A DNA stretch of 64,000 nucleotides from Hyaloperonospora brassicae (Eukaryota; Oomycota; Peronosporomycetes; Peronosporales; Peronosporaceae). Under the pieces are notes generated by a model. That model saw only the letters and a list, made by a program, of their open reading frames with translations. It searched no databases and was not told the origin of the DNA. Where the stretch lies: positions 1 to 64,000 of the forward strand of contig CANTFL010000457.1 of assembly GCA_947650285.1 (NCBI GenBank). The letters are read 5' to 3'. Below, piece by piece: positions 18,923-29,310 of the stretch (the first letter of the stretch is position 1; each line of letters starts with the position of its first letter). The translations under genes were made by a program, and so were the position numbers.

Positions 18923-19530
18923 ATGGGCTCACACAAACCATTCAAAAAAATAGCAATTTGATAAAGTAAAACAACTAATTAATTATATATATGGGCCACT
19001 TCGACTTTACAGGTTGATTAACAAATATATCCTTCAGTACACTCAATATCGTGATGTGCGTCTATCGTTATTGGTCCTTGCACTACAATACATACACACT
19101 GACATAACACGCAATCGTTAAACAACACAATCGTCATCCACAATAAGTACTTACCTGTTGCTGCCGCTGCTCACGAGCGGCATCGTGTCCTAACAGGACC
19201 CCCACGACCACTAGTTCATATACCAATGACGGGCCCACATGCAATGTGCACACTGCGAGTTGGCACTTCGGCGCGTGGGCGCTCATTGATAAGTGAACGC
19301 ACATTGGTAGAAAATGGAGCGTTCGGGACCATGCGTGACAGTTGTCTATTTAATGGATAGACTCGTTAGCAATCAAGCAGTTTCTTGTCCCATGTTGCAG
19401 TCCAGTATAATGTGATTGACACTATTTAGCGTGTTTTTATACTTGAGTTGAGCATAGTACTGGTTTTGGGACTTTCGTGCATTTGTGGTACTGGTTTTGA
19501 GATTTACTCTTCGAAGTACACCTAAGAATC

Positions 19531-20803
19531 GGGAGAGGCTAAATACACATAGCAGGATGGCTAAATACACCGCGCGCCTATCCATTAGGCTTAATATCGA
19601 TATGGCAACCGTTGTATCACATTCAGGCCACGTCACTTTGAATATTACAGAAAAGCTAAGTAAAACGGCACCTGTAACGGAGCCAGGCCACGCTAATTCA
19701 TATGAATTACAGAATAAGGTAATTAAAATGCACCCGACTAGCACTGCAACCGTAGATTTATTATTCTCGTCTTTCATGTGCTGCAGCAAAGCTTCCAAGT
19801 GTAATTTTCCACCAAGTTTCTTTCTCTTTGCCTTCTGAACGATATTGTGGACATCATTGACATTTAAAAGGACACACGCCTCCTTAAACTGGTTTAAAAT
19901 AACCTATAATAATCACATACAGACAAAAAACAGATAATGGCCTGCTGTATATGACTTCGACATGCACACATACTCGTGGAGCAGCTCCATCCTGATGCAT
20001 CTGAACGACCTTAGAACTAATATCGTCAATGTATAGCATCGCACGTCGCGCCGCCGGTGGCGTTGAGAGCATGGTCTTGCTGATACAACGAGAGTGGCCG
20101 GTGTGCCTGTTGTCCACTAAAATCTTTGACCAGGCAATTTCTTCAGTGGCGTGCTTGTCATACATGATCACGAGCTCGCATGAACAGCCGACCTTTTTTG
20201 TTCCGCGATCCCGCATTGACGTGTGCCGACTGTAGGATCTCCTATGATGTTTTTTCTGCCAACATGTGAGAAAACTGCGCTTGGGACCAATCGAACAGCC
20301 GCGGGATACACTAATAGCAACGTTTTAGCGTACGGCGTCCTGCTTTAAAGCCTCTACAGCCGCCTTTGGACTTTTAAAAGGCCCGACCGGTGGAGATTCT
20401 TCACAGATCCATGAGAGATCAGCGGCGGTAGGATTAAGGCCAGTATCAACTCAGATCTTAACCTGATTGTCAGCGACGACAGTATTAGTATCAGCATTAA
20501 CAACCGTAGCAGTGGCAGCAGAAGTAGTGGATGTGGACAGAATTTGTATCAGTATGAACGATCGTAGCAGTGGCAGCAGCACTAGTGAATGTGGATGAAG
20601 GGCTCATCATCATGCGCTAGACAACGAGGATTTCCTTTTTGAATTGACGTGGCTATGTAACAGGTGCCTTTCTACTTCGCTTATCCTGTAATATTCAAAG
20701 TGACGTGGCCTGAATGTGATACAACGGTTGTCATATAAACATTAAGTCTAATGGATAGGCGCGGTGTACTTAGCCATAATGCTAGGTGTATTTAGCCTCT
20801 CCC
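19531..20803 (-). mobile_element. Non-autonomous MULE, right-arm copy (1273 bp)
   Basis: It has the same length and termini as 14688-15960, in inverse orientation. The 9-bp target duplication CTAAGAATC is perfect (19522-19530 and 20804-20812). The third copy carries a single CTAAGAATC at 61680-61688 with no element, proving insertion at this point. The same site on both arms shows it inserted before the inverted duplication. Confidence 0.88.
19884..20216 (-). pseudogene. MULE transposase N-terminal fragment (right arm)
   Basis: This is the mirror copy of 15275-15607 with the same 110 codons. It begins MRDRGTKKVGCSCEL. Only the N-terminal region of a transposase can be recognised. Confidence 0.5.
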
Positions 20804-21086
20804 CTAAGAATCGGCCTTCCGGTTCGCTTTCATGGGATGGCAGAGCAATAGAATCCACACTCGCAGTAACGTGGGCTCGATCCTGACAGTTCCCAGGCCG
20901 ATAGTTGCTGAGGTCAGCCCTCCCTTCATTTTTTTAGCGTAAAAACCAATCAGGCACAATCGGCTGCGAGCAATCGCGCCCCGTTTATTCACGTTGGTGT
21001 ACGCGCAATCTTCGTAGTATCAAATGGACTGACAACGTTAGCCTTCGAACGAATTCCGGGAGGCTGAGCAACAGGATAGGCGCTAA

Positions 21087-21440
21087 ATGAGACTGCTGGA
21101 ATACAATCACAACACGGTGCTCCGCGCTATTGTGGTCAATTTTGCTTGGATATCGGAAGTTCGCCAATTGATTTCTAATGAAAAAGCTTGTAAAAGCGTC
21201 AATGCTAGTATGGTATGCGAACTGTTAAACGAGATCTCTCGTCTTGCTGCTAGGTGGTACGGAGTCATTTACGATAACAATCTTTTACGCAAGAAAATTG
21301 CAGATCCGTCGGCCACAATTTTCTGGTGCAGTAGTGTCGCATACGACGAAGAAATCAGCGCGTCGGCATGTAATGACGAGAGAGAGAGGTCAAATCGTCT
21401 ATCAGAGCTACTTATCACCCGTCAGATGTATGTTGTGTAA
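21087..21440 (+). pseudogene. Unrecognised ORF in right arm (117 codons)
   Basis: The ORF begins MRLLEYNHNTVLRAIVVNFA. It is mirrored on the minus strand of the left arm (about 14404-14050). In the third copy the homologous frame is interrupted by TAA near 62056 (TCTAATTAA). I see no domain, and its last third overlaps the 18-bp repeat and the R1 end. It is probably a decayed piece of an older coding sequence. Confidence 0.3.
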
Positions 21441-22210
21441 AAACTACCTCGGTCATCTACCATGACACGAACTTTCTCCTACCACGTTCCTCATTCGGCT
21501 GGCTCGATGCTCAAGACGTCACGGGGGACACTCTCGAAAGGCCAAGTAATAATGACTGTTGACCAAGTACAGGGTTAAAACTTTGTGCGCACTCTTGGAC
21601 GGATGGCTGGGCTGCGCGTCGCTTCGCGCTTCATCTGCTTCAATGGACAGAGGACGCATGGCTAAGAGGCCTGTTCCACTTAGGAAGTCCTAGCGTGCCA
21701 TCTCGGTGTAATCCCTGGCCGCTTCCGTGGTGATCGACTTGCTCTGCTCTTCGGACCGATCCCATTGCACAATCTAGTGCAGACGTGCCCAGGCGCACCA
21801 CGAGACGAAGAGTATCGTGGCCTGGTGATTACTCTACATAAACGACCGGTACTAAATCTCAACAGGTCATCAGTTTCTTAGGAGAGTTCACTTCGTGGGA
21901 GTGGGTATCTCGCGCAGCGAACGAGTCGGCGCGAGGGGAGGCACTTCATGAAAACCAGGAACTAACGAAGGCACGGGGATGCCGATCTCTGTCGTCCTTC
22001 CCCGTGCCACAGGATGACGGAGGATTGCTTCCCTCTCGAATCGCACGCTGCGATGCCTCCCGTAGCACGCGCAGCGGAGAAAAGGCCTCCCCCTTTAACC
22101 TTGGCCCCACTAAGGGGGACTTCCCGTCCAAGGTAAGGGGGCCAGATGACTTTCTCTTCGGAGATCTTCGCCTCTGTTCGTTGTTGCTCGATGAGTTTAA
22201 ATAGGGAAGT
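21378..22210 (-). mobile_element. Possible retroposon R1, right-arm copy (833 bp)
   Basis: This is the uninterrupted R1 segment. It is flanked by perfect 18-bp direct repeats GCGTCGGCATGTAATGAC at 21360-21377 and 22211-22228. The boundary near 21378 coincides with the end of similarity to the copy inside the hAT element. Confidence 0.45.
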
Positions 22211-22574
22211 GCGTCGGCATGTAATGACATCAGTCTAAGGGCGAGCAAGCAGCGAGAATACCCGCGCGCTTCCTCTAAATCACAATCTGCGTCATCTACT
22301 CGTACGGCAAGAAGCTCCTACCATCCAGCGCGATGTGTTTGGCTACTGATTGCTTGCTTTAGACTTGCCTGCGTTCAATAAGCGGGTCTATTTCTTCATT
22401 CGTCGTACCTATCAACATCTTCTGCTTCAATGTGCGGACGTCCCTCGCTTACTCTCGTTTTGGCACAGGCGGTCAGATGAGGCCGCATTGAATCACAAAT
22501 AGGCACAAAAGTACAATGTGAGAGCCGTTATCGGTCATGAGGGGTCAGCGTAAGCGTGGTATGTTATGTGTAAG

Positions 22575-22962
22575 TGTAACGGGGCACACCCTTGCGTGAG
22601 CTTAACGCAAGGGTATCGTGCCCCGACAAGCGTACACGAGGCAAACGAGGAAGCGTAGATGAGGGAAAAGTAAAACAGTTATATTAATAAATTAAGTCTT
22701 TTAACTATTGTCTCTCTGTTTAACCTGACTTAATTATGTTAGTATAACTGAGTGTATGGTGACGTCTCGTCACCACTCATTGCCCGCGTCTTGCGGCGAT
22801 TCGTGGGTTGATATCATCAAGATATCAACCAATGAGCAGACCCTTGGTCGACCCTTCAATATCACCGCTTCGGTGATATTGTTTAAAGAACATTCAGCAT
22901 AATATTCTTTATTGTCACTTTTCTTATAGTGACAATTCCATGTAACGGGCTGCCCCGTTACA
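22575..22962 (-). repeat. Solo LTR of the Ty3/gypsy family (388 bp)
   Basis: A complete LTR in reverse orientation lies between perfect 5-bp duplications GTAAG (22570-22574 and 22963-22967). It shares rare variants with the element A 3' LTR (GACGCGGGCAATGAG, TACTAACATAATTAAGTCAGG). The third copy lacks it at about 63446. It probably arose by LTR-LTR recombination of the mirror copy of element A. Confidence 0.93.
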
Positions 22963-22967
22963 GTAAG

Positions 22968-23442
22968 CGTCACTTACAGCGTACGTCATTAGCCACTTCA
23001 TGTGAATGAAGTTTTCGTTTGAAAACGATCAGAGCTGCGCTCAAAAGTATCACAGCGTGGCCACCCGCCGTATAATGTGAATCCTGGCTCGGGGCACAAT
23101 GCTGGTTTTACAGACTGTCGTAAATCATCCGGGTCTTTGTGCCTAACATTGTTTGGCACCCAAGACACCGGTGCCCCAGTCCTTCACTGCACCCTCAACA
23201 TGCGCATCGATCTTCAGTAACACCTCTTCGACAAACTTGCTTCGACTTGTTCGAATTCTCGTCGAGACGTCGAGCGCTACAAGCATCAGCACGAATTGAG
23301 ACCTACACACTTTGACGCAGGCAGTTTTTCGCTCTTGGCGAGCTAGTCTTTGTGAAGTCACGACTGGAAGAAAGCGCTGAGATCCGTCGGAAAGGTACAA
23401 AACGTTTCGTGATATGTTCACGCGGAAACGTGCAGTACTTCT
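22968..23442. other. Sequence between solo LTR and WD40 pseudogene, shared with third copy
   Basis: This stretch is colinear with about 63450-63921. A minus-strand frame of about 90 codons (23143-23421) follows the WD40 stop codon, but no domain is recognisable. It may be downstream non-coding sequence of that gene. Confidence 0.5.
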
Positions 23443-24057
23443 CTAAGCCACCGAAAACGCTGATATCTCCTTGGACACGTCTGCCACTACAATGAAGCTC
23501 TGTTGAGTCGTGGTGACGACGGCGTTTGGGCTGCGACCCAGCGCGATCTCCTTTATCACCAACGCATTTGACGCTTCGCAGTTGTCGTTATCGACGAGCG
23601 TATCCAGCGAAACTGCTGCACGATTATCCCATATACAAACCTTCGCATCGTTGCCGGCAGATAGCAGTCGACCTTGATAATTATAAGGCGAGAAAGTGAA
23701 CCTGAGAAACCATGGCTTTGTGGTGCTTTAACCGACGCACTATCTGCTTCAACCCGATATCGACAACCGCAACATTAGCATCTCCCAGACTAACCTCCAT
23801 AGACTTTCCATTAGGCGCGCAAGCGAGCGAGTGCACCAATAGCGGGTTAAACATCTGCTGGGTGCCGTGTCCGTCATACTCATTTGCAGTGTTACACGGG
23901 TAGGGCTGGGCAAATCGAATCTTCGACTCGAGGATTTGACTCGAATATTCGAGACCTCTAAATCAATCGAACAATTCGATTGTCGAATATTCGAGTGGTC
24001 TAGTCGAACATTAATTTGAAAGCGACGGTCACTTTCCAATTTAAACTCTTCGACCTA

Positions 24058-24716
24058 CAACGGTAAGAGATGGAGATCACCTGAGTGGCCTTATCTTCTC
24101 TGTGAGTGCTACGAGAGGCTACGCAGCGTGCAACCCGAAGGTAGAGTAATATTTCGGTATCCCGCAAAACAAGGTAAGTTACAGAGATTGATAGACCCGT
24201 GCCAATGTTCGTTTGTACTCACGAAATGCTTTGACTCGCGCCAACCTGTTTGCTGTGTATCAGGTCTTTTATGCATAGCAAGTACCAGGCCAAAATATTC
24301 TTCGTCGTGTGGAACGCCAGGGAAGTCCGCGCTAGTTGTGCAAATGTATATGCGTGATGAGCAGAGAAAGTCAAGTACCACGGAAGCGGTCAGGAATCAC
24401 GTCAAGATGGCACGCTGGGACTTCAAACTGTATCAGGCCTCCTAGCCAATGCTTTATCTACCTCTTGAAGCTGATGCAAGCGCGACGCGACGCGTCGTCC
24501 AGCCATCCGGCCAAGAGTGAGCACAAAGTTTGAATATCGGATTTGGTCAGCATTAATGATCACGTGCCTTTCGAGTGTGTCCCCGTGACTACTGTAGCAC
24601 CAAGCAAGCATAACGTGGAACGTGGAAGGAGAATGTTCGTGTCATGATTGATGACAGAGGTGGTTTCCACTCTACGTATGTATCAAAAGTGATAAATAGC
24701 TCTAATAAAGACAATG
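24058..24716 (+). repeat. Diverged R1 copy inside the hAT element
   Basis: This block aligns colinearly with the left arm (about 5385-5975 continuing 13957-14110). Shared blocks include ACCACGGAAGCGG, GATGGCACGCT, CCAGCCATCC and TTCGTGTCATG. It lies between the transposase 3' end and the hAT terminus. Similarity stops near the place where the arm segment meets its 18-bp flanking repeat. Confidence 0.6.
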
Positions 24717-24798
24717 TAACCTTATAAAAAGCAACTCTTGAACTGTTACCGATGAATTGATTTTTAGCGTACTACGTGCCTCCCATTTAAGCCAATTT

Positions 24799-26540
24799 CT
24801 AAGGCAGCAACTTGCGCGAATGGTGCAAGCCCCAGTAAACATCATTCGTCAATAAATAACAGGCTTGCCGCGGAGAAAGCTCCTTCCCGATGATGTCGAG
24901 GTACCAGGAAGGGCCAGGTAGTCCATTGCCATTTTTGCCAATGTTGAAAACGTTTTCTTGTGACTGCCAACACAAAGGTAATAGTGTCATATGAGCTTCT
25001 TGTGCACTCCGCAAATATATGTCGAGTTCATCAATGGATGTCACAAGGGATGTCCTTGGCTTCTTAAACATTCGGCTCCCAAACTTATTCGATAACAGCT
25101 CTGTAATTCTGTGTTGGCGGCATTCAATTCACTCGAATTATAGCTTGTGGTGTATATATGTCGCGCAGTTCGGAGTATATCCTCTAATTCTTCGTTTTTA
25201 TAATGGTTCTCATCATACCGTACAGAGTAGTAGCCAAGACGAATTCGTGAGTGAAGCAGAGTCGCTATTGTGCAGCTATGGCTTGTAATGTCGTAGTCGC
25301 GTTCAAGAGTGTCCTTGCATTTCTTAATCGATCCTTTCATCTCGTTTGTGATCGTCGAATTCTCCGAAACTAAATCAATGTGATCCAATAGCTCGGTGTA
25401 GAGCGGTACCACTTTCGATAGCGTAACGTACGTGTCACCGTATGTCATTTCCGTAGCGATCTTGATGGCCAATATAAATTCGTGAAGATTCTTTACAGTG
25501 TCCCACTCTGTGACCGACAGCTTAAACTTTAAAAAAGTAATATTCTGGTGCTGCAATACCATCTCAAGCTGCGCATCGTTGTTGTCTTTGCATTCGTTCT
25601 TCTTCATCGTCGGCCAGATCGTGCATATGCTTAGTCAAAGGCTTGCGTAACTTCAACGCCTGGTCCAACATGTCGTACGCCGAATTTCAACGCGTATTAA
25701 CGTCCATCACGGGTTTAATTGCTTTATTGCATCACTCTGGCCGTTTTCATCTTTATGTGCCTTGCAGTAATCTTCCAGCTGATTTATTTTGCGAGGTGCG
25801 TGTCGAGTAGCATGGGCGGTGTCTCTAATGGCGGTATTACTGCCTTTAATCAATTGCATGATGTTCTGTACCGCTAAGTTCTAAACATGCGCAAAGCAAC
25901 GAAGGTGCATGTCTGGAGACAGCTTCACATCAGGTCTATCCTGTAGCTGCTTAAGCATCGTTCCGTTGTTTCCGGCATTGTCAACAATAAATCTTAAGGT
26001 CTTGTGTAAAAGACCCATATCGTCTAATGATTTTTTGACCACCTCTACCATGTTCATTTCTGTGTGTGAAACAGACACGTGCACAAAATCAATCATCAGC
26101 GATTGAAGTTTCCAGTCGGCAATAAAATGCACTGTTATAGCCATGAACGGATTACCATTTGGCGATGTCCAAACATCCATTGTAAAAGAAAGCTTTGATT
26201 GAGGCTTCGTGAGAAATTCGGCTATCTTCTTCCGTTTTTCTTCAAACGCGGCCTTGATACAGCGGGTCAAAGTTGTTCTTGAATAGATATTTACGCGGGT
26301 ATTCAGTACCTTCACCAACTTCCTGAACTTTCACTCTCGATCAAAGCAAAAGGCTGATCAGTTAGTTCAAGAATTTCCAAAAGTGCTGCCTCAAATTTAT
26401 TATGAACATTGACGCTGAGCAATTGCAGAACTCAGGGCAAGTTTTACCGCCTAAGCGTCGTTGTGAGTCGTGGAGAGGCACCACCAGCTTGGTCGGATGT
26501 TTGTCTTGGACGTGCTTAGTAAATTCGTTTCGTGGTATTG
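24799..26540 (-). pseudogene. hAT transposase, decayed
   Basis: Minus-strand pieces in order: a BED-type zinc-finger remnant (about 26540-26400); the catalytic core start LSFTMDVWTSPNGNPFMAIT and FIVDNAGNNGTMLKQL (26318-25881); the middle region (25607-25041); and the C-terminal hAT dimerisation domain with LLPLCWQSQENVF and CYLLTNDVYWGLHHSRKLL (about 25030-24799). Stops and frameshifts separate the pieces, including a break between 25881 and 25607. Confidence 0.85.
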
Positions 26541-27743
26541 TTCACCCTGTACGTTCTTTAGCTATGAATGCAATTGGCTGAGCAGGCAGCTTTGTCAACT
26601 ATAAAGTGATCATCAACTTTTACATAAATGTCCAAGGTCGCTAACTCTGAACTGGCCAAAGCTTGAGCCTCTTTATCAGGAATATCCATTGAGGGGACTA
26701 CCGCGGCAGTCGAGTTTAATGATGTGATGGCTGCACTCGATCTTGGGGCTATCGCGGCGGTCGAGCTTAAGCTTACGTTATGGACGGTATGCATTTTGAA
26801 TTGAGTATTTGTATTGGCTTTATACAACGTATACATAGATGCAGTCAGCAATTCTGCTCTAATGATAATGATTGGTTCTCGAATTGGTCCAAATAAATAA
26901 TCTACTCCAAATCTGTTAATATAAACTGGCCACCTTATCAAACGGTTTGTTTTGATGTATTTGTCTATAATTATTAAGTCGAATATTCGACTTGAAGATT
27001 ATAAGCGGCTCGAATATTCGATGCTGTCAAATGTTCGAGTCGAATTATTCGAAAGGACCTCAATGTTCGACGAATATTTGATTTGCCCAGCCCTAGGCAC
27101 AGGTGACCACTCCAGTCGCATCACTGTTGAAGTCGATACATAACTTTACTCGACCACGAATAAAGTCCCCAAAGAGCAAGAAACCGTCCATACTACATGG
27201 TACTAGATCTTACGCTGCGTTTACACGGAAACGTGCAGCGCTTCAGATGTTAGTGTGCTTACCGCACAGCGTCTTAAAAAAGCGATGTAATTCGAGATCG
27301 TACACACGAATACTGCCGGTATCGTCCGGAACGGACAGATACCTGCCGTGCTTACCGGGGTGGCGCGACAGCACATCGATCTCGTCCTCACTTTCTTGAA
27401 AGACCTCTCGGGCCACACAATCTACAACTAGTGTCGACTACCGCACGTCAAAAGTGGGCACCTTTCTGCTTGCTGCCACGTAGAGGTAAGCACTCTCTGC
27501 TCCTGTCGTCGCCTTCCCAAAGGCAAGCGAGTTAACAGCACTCTCGTCCTCTTCATCAGCGTCCAGTGCCTTCTTCACGTTCAGACACTTCGTTACTCGC
27601 GCGGTTCGGACGTCCCATAGACGGCATGTGCCGTCGTCACTGCCTGAGACCAGCATATTCGGGTGCAATGCCTCCTCACAGAGCAGCGCGTTGACCGACT
27701 TGCGGTGGCCACGAAACGTAAGGACCCGAGAAGGCTGAGCCAT

Positions 27744-28738
27744 GTTGATTTAGTGTCAGCCTTTCAAATGTTTACTTTTGTACGATACAATTTTACCACT
27801 TGACTTGAGCATGGACGATATTTACCTTAAATACGAACCGAATCTACAAGAGAACATCCACAAGCCAATTGAATACTAAAACTTGACCTTTTATCCATCA
27901 GCGTCGAAAGCAGATCATTTTATGCTTGTACATTGACACAATCCAATATCAAGCGTCGACACCAGTCCGGAACCTTACTAAAAGCGTTTGCAGCAACAGC
28001 GCTCGGAATGGATGCCCGCTGCACAATAAGCATAAAGTATGGGCTAAGTTTTGCTCCTGGAACTTCAGTCTCGAGCGTGGTCAGTAAGGTAACTTGTGGC
28101 AAAAGTGTCGAACTCGTCCAAGTTCCGAAGCCGGGCCACAACCCATGATAGACCGCGCGTCGGAATTTAAGGCCTTCCTGTTGACGTGTGTTAATCGAAT
28201 TCCTATCTACCAAATGAGCGTGACATTATAGCGCTTGGGCTATTGCGACTACGTGTTGTCTGACGATGTGTACCTTGCAAACAGCTATAATTTACAACGC
28301 AAAAATGAGTGTAACAATTGAACTCGAAAGCGTAATCGTAGGCAGATGCTAATTATATGCAATGCTAATGCTTGTGAAAAAAGTGCAGATTTGCCGGATA
28401 TAAGCCTAAACTACCGCAAGCTGGATGGCGGGAACTGTAGCGATCGGTACTTGATAATCCGAAGACCCATTGCAAAGCATACACTTTAGTGACCTCTATT
28501 TTTTTACAATGCACCCAATCATTATTCTGGCGCTAGGTAGGCATATCAAGACGAGCGTGCTGCACATCAATAAAGCGTAATCTCAATCCATCTGACGTGG
28601 CTTGCGAATGAGACAATAAAAATGTTGCATTGTTCGACGCAATAGACAATTTTTTTCGATTTCGTATTGCTCGAATTCTTGATCAAGACCCAATTATATC
28701 TAGAGACCACGCAGTTCCATGTATTATGAATGCAAAGA
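27744..28738. other. Upstream of WD40 pseudogene; no gene recognised
   Basis: The sequence upstream of the WD40 start contains two overlapping short frames (27920-28213 minus and 27933-28148 plus) without domains. 28214-28738 is AT-rich with nothing recognisable. It ends at the LTR of element C. Confidence 0.4.
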
Positions 28739-29179
28739 TGTAACGGGGAACTGGTGACAACGTACCGGTTGAACAGTACGGAGCTCACTTCCACTGGCAA
28801 CAGTGATAGTCAGTGCGCTGCTATGTGTTGCACTAACACAGAGGAAGGAAAGGAGACTAAGTGAACAAGCTAGTCTCTTGTAAACGTAATACTGATTTTA
28901 ATATAATTAAGTCCTATCGATCTTATGTCACTGTGTATCCTGATTAATTATATTAATCTAACTAAACGTATGATGACGTCTACTCACCACCCATTGCGCG
29001 CGTCTAGCAGCGATTGGTGGGTTGATATAATCACGATATCAACCAATGAGTAGACCCTTGGATCATCTTCAACTATGTCATCATGCTCTGTGATATTGTT
29101 GAAAGAATATTGAACGTACTTTTATTTATTGTCACTGAATCCTTAGTGACGATATCATGTAACGAGCTACCCCGTTACA
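28739..29179 (-). repeat. 3' LTR of element C (441 bp)
   Basis: The LTR reads, in window orientation, TGTAACGGGGAACTGG to CCCCGTTACA. It belongs to a subfamily with a longer, different U5-side part than A, B and D. A polypurine-like AAGTGGGATGA (minus strand) adjoins at 29180-29191. Confidence 0.9.
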
Positions 29180-29310
29180 TCATCCCACTTAACTGATAGT
29201 CACTATTTGACTATCAATTCTTTTGTGTGTACCCGTTGGATGCCAATGGGGACGGGAGGCACTTGTTCGTCAGATCCATTCATTCTGACGTTTCCTCGCG
29301 TAATTACCAT

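Larger units (their letters stand above)
19050..22574. repeat. Right arm of inverted duplication
   Basis: This is the mirror of 16437-13957 and 5975-4936. It is uninterrupted by element B, so the empty site CGAAA is seen at 21535-21539. Its outer part is also shared, in the same orientation, with the diverged third copy at 61665-63446. Confidence 0.92.
23901..27095 (-). mobile_element. hAT DNA transposon (3195 bp) inserted in the WD40 gene
   Basis: The terminal inverted repeats are TAGGGCTGGGCAAAT at 23901 and ATTTGCCCAGCCCTA ending at 27095. Next to them are AT-rich subterminal repeats of GAATATTCGA/TTCGA type. The flanking 8-mers TACACGGG and GGCACAGG match at 5 of 8 positions, a decayed hAT-length target duplication. 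The interior carries a broken hAT transposase on the minus strand and a block related to the palindrome arms. Confidence 0.88.
23443..27743 (-). pseudogene. WDR53-like WD40 protein pseudogene, split by a hAT element
   Basis: The ATG is at 27743-27741. The first exon-like part (27743-27096) reads MAQPSRVLTFRGHRKSV..., with WD repeats LVSGSDDGTCRLWDV and YLSVPDDTGSIRVYDLELHR. In the same frame are stops at TAG 27440-27438, TGA near 27248 and TAA near 27215. After the hAT insertion (27095-23901) the frame resumes at 23900 with NPLLVHSLACAPNGKSMEV and KHHKAMVSQVHF. It then shifts by one base near 23688 and continues RLLSAGNDAKVCIWD, ending at TAG 23445-23443. The order and spacing match WDR53-type seven-bladed propellers, possible DDB1-CUL4 substrate receptors. 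This copy is dead. The third copy at 63922-64000 carries the same 3' end. Confidence 0.8.

Noticed and set aside
4936..22574. The palindrome as an assembly artefact
   Set aside because: The arms differ by scattered substitutions, only one carries element B with its own target duplication, and only one carries the solo LTR. An artefactual copy would be identical. Long reads would still be the final test.
13957..22574. Arms as giant terminal inverted repeats of one MULE
   Set aside because: Identity runs through other inserted elements and into the mirrored LTR of element A, and the third copy contains the outer arm without any MULE. Only the innermost part is a plausible TIR.
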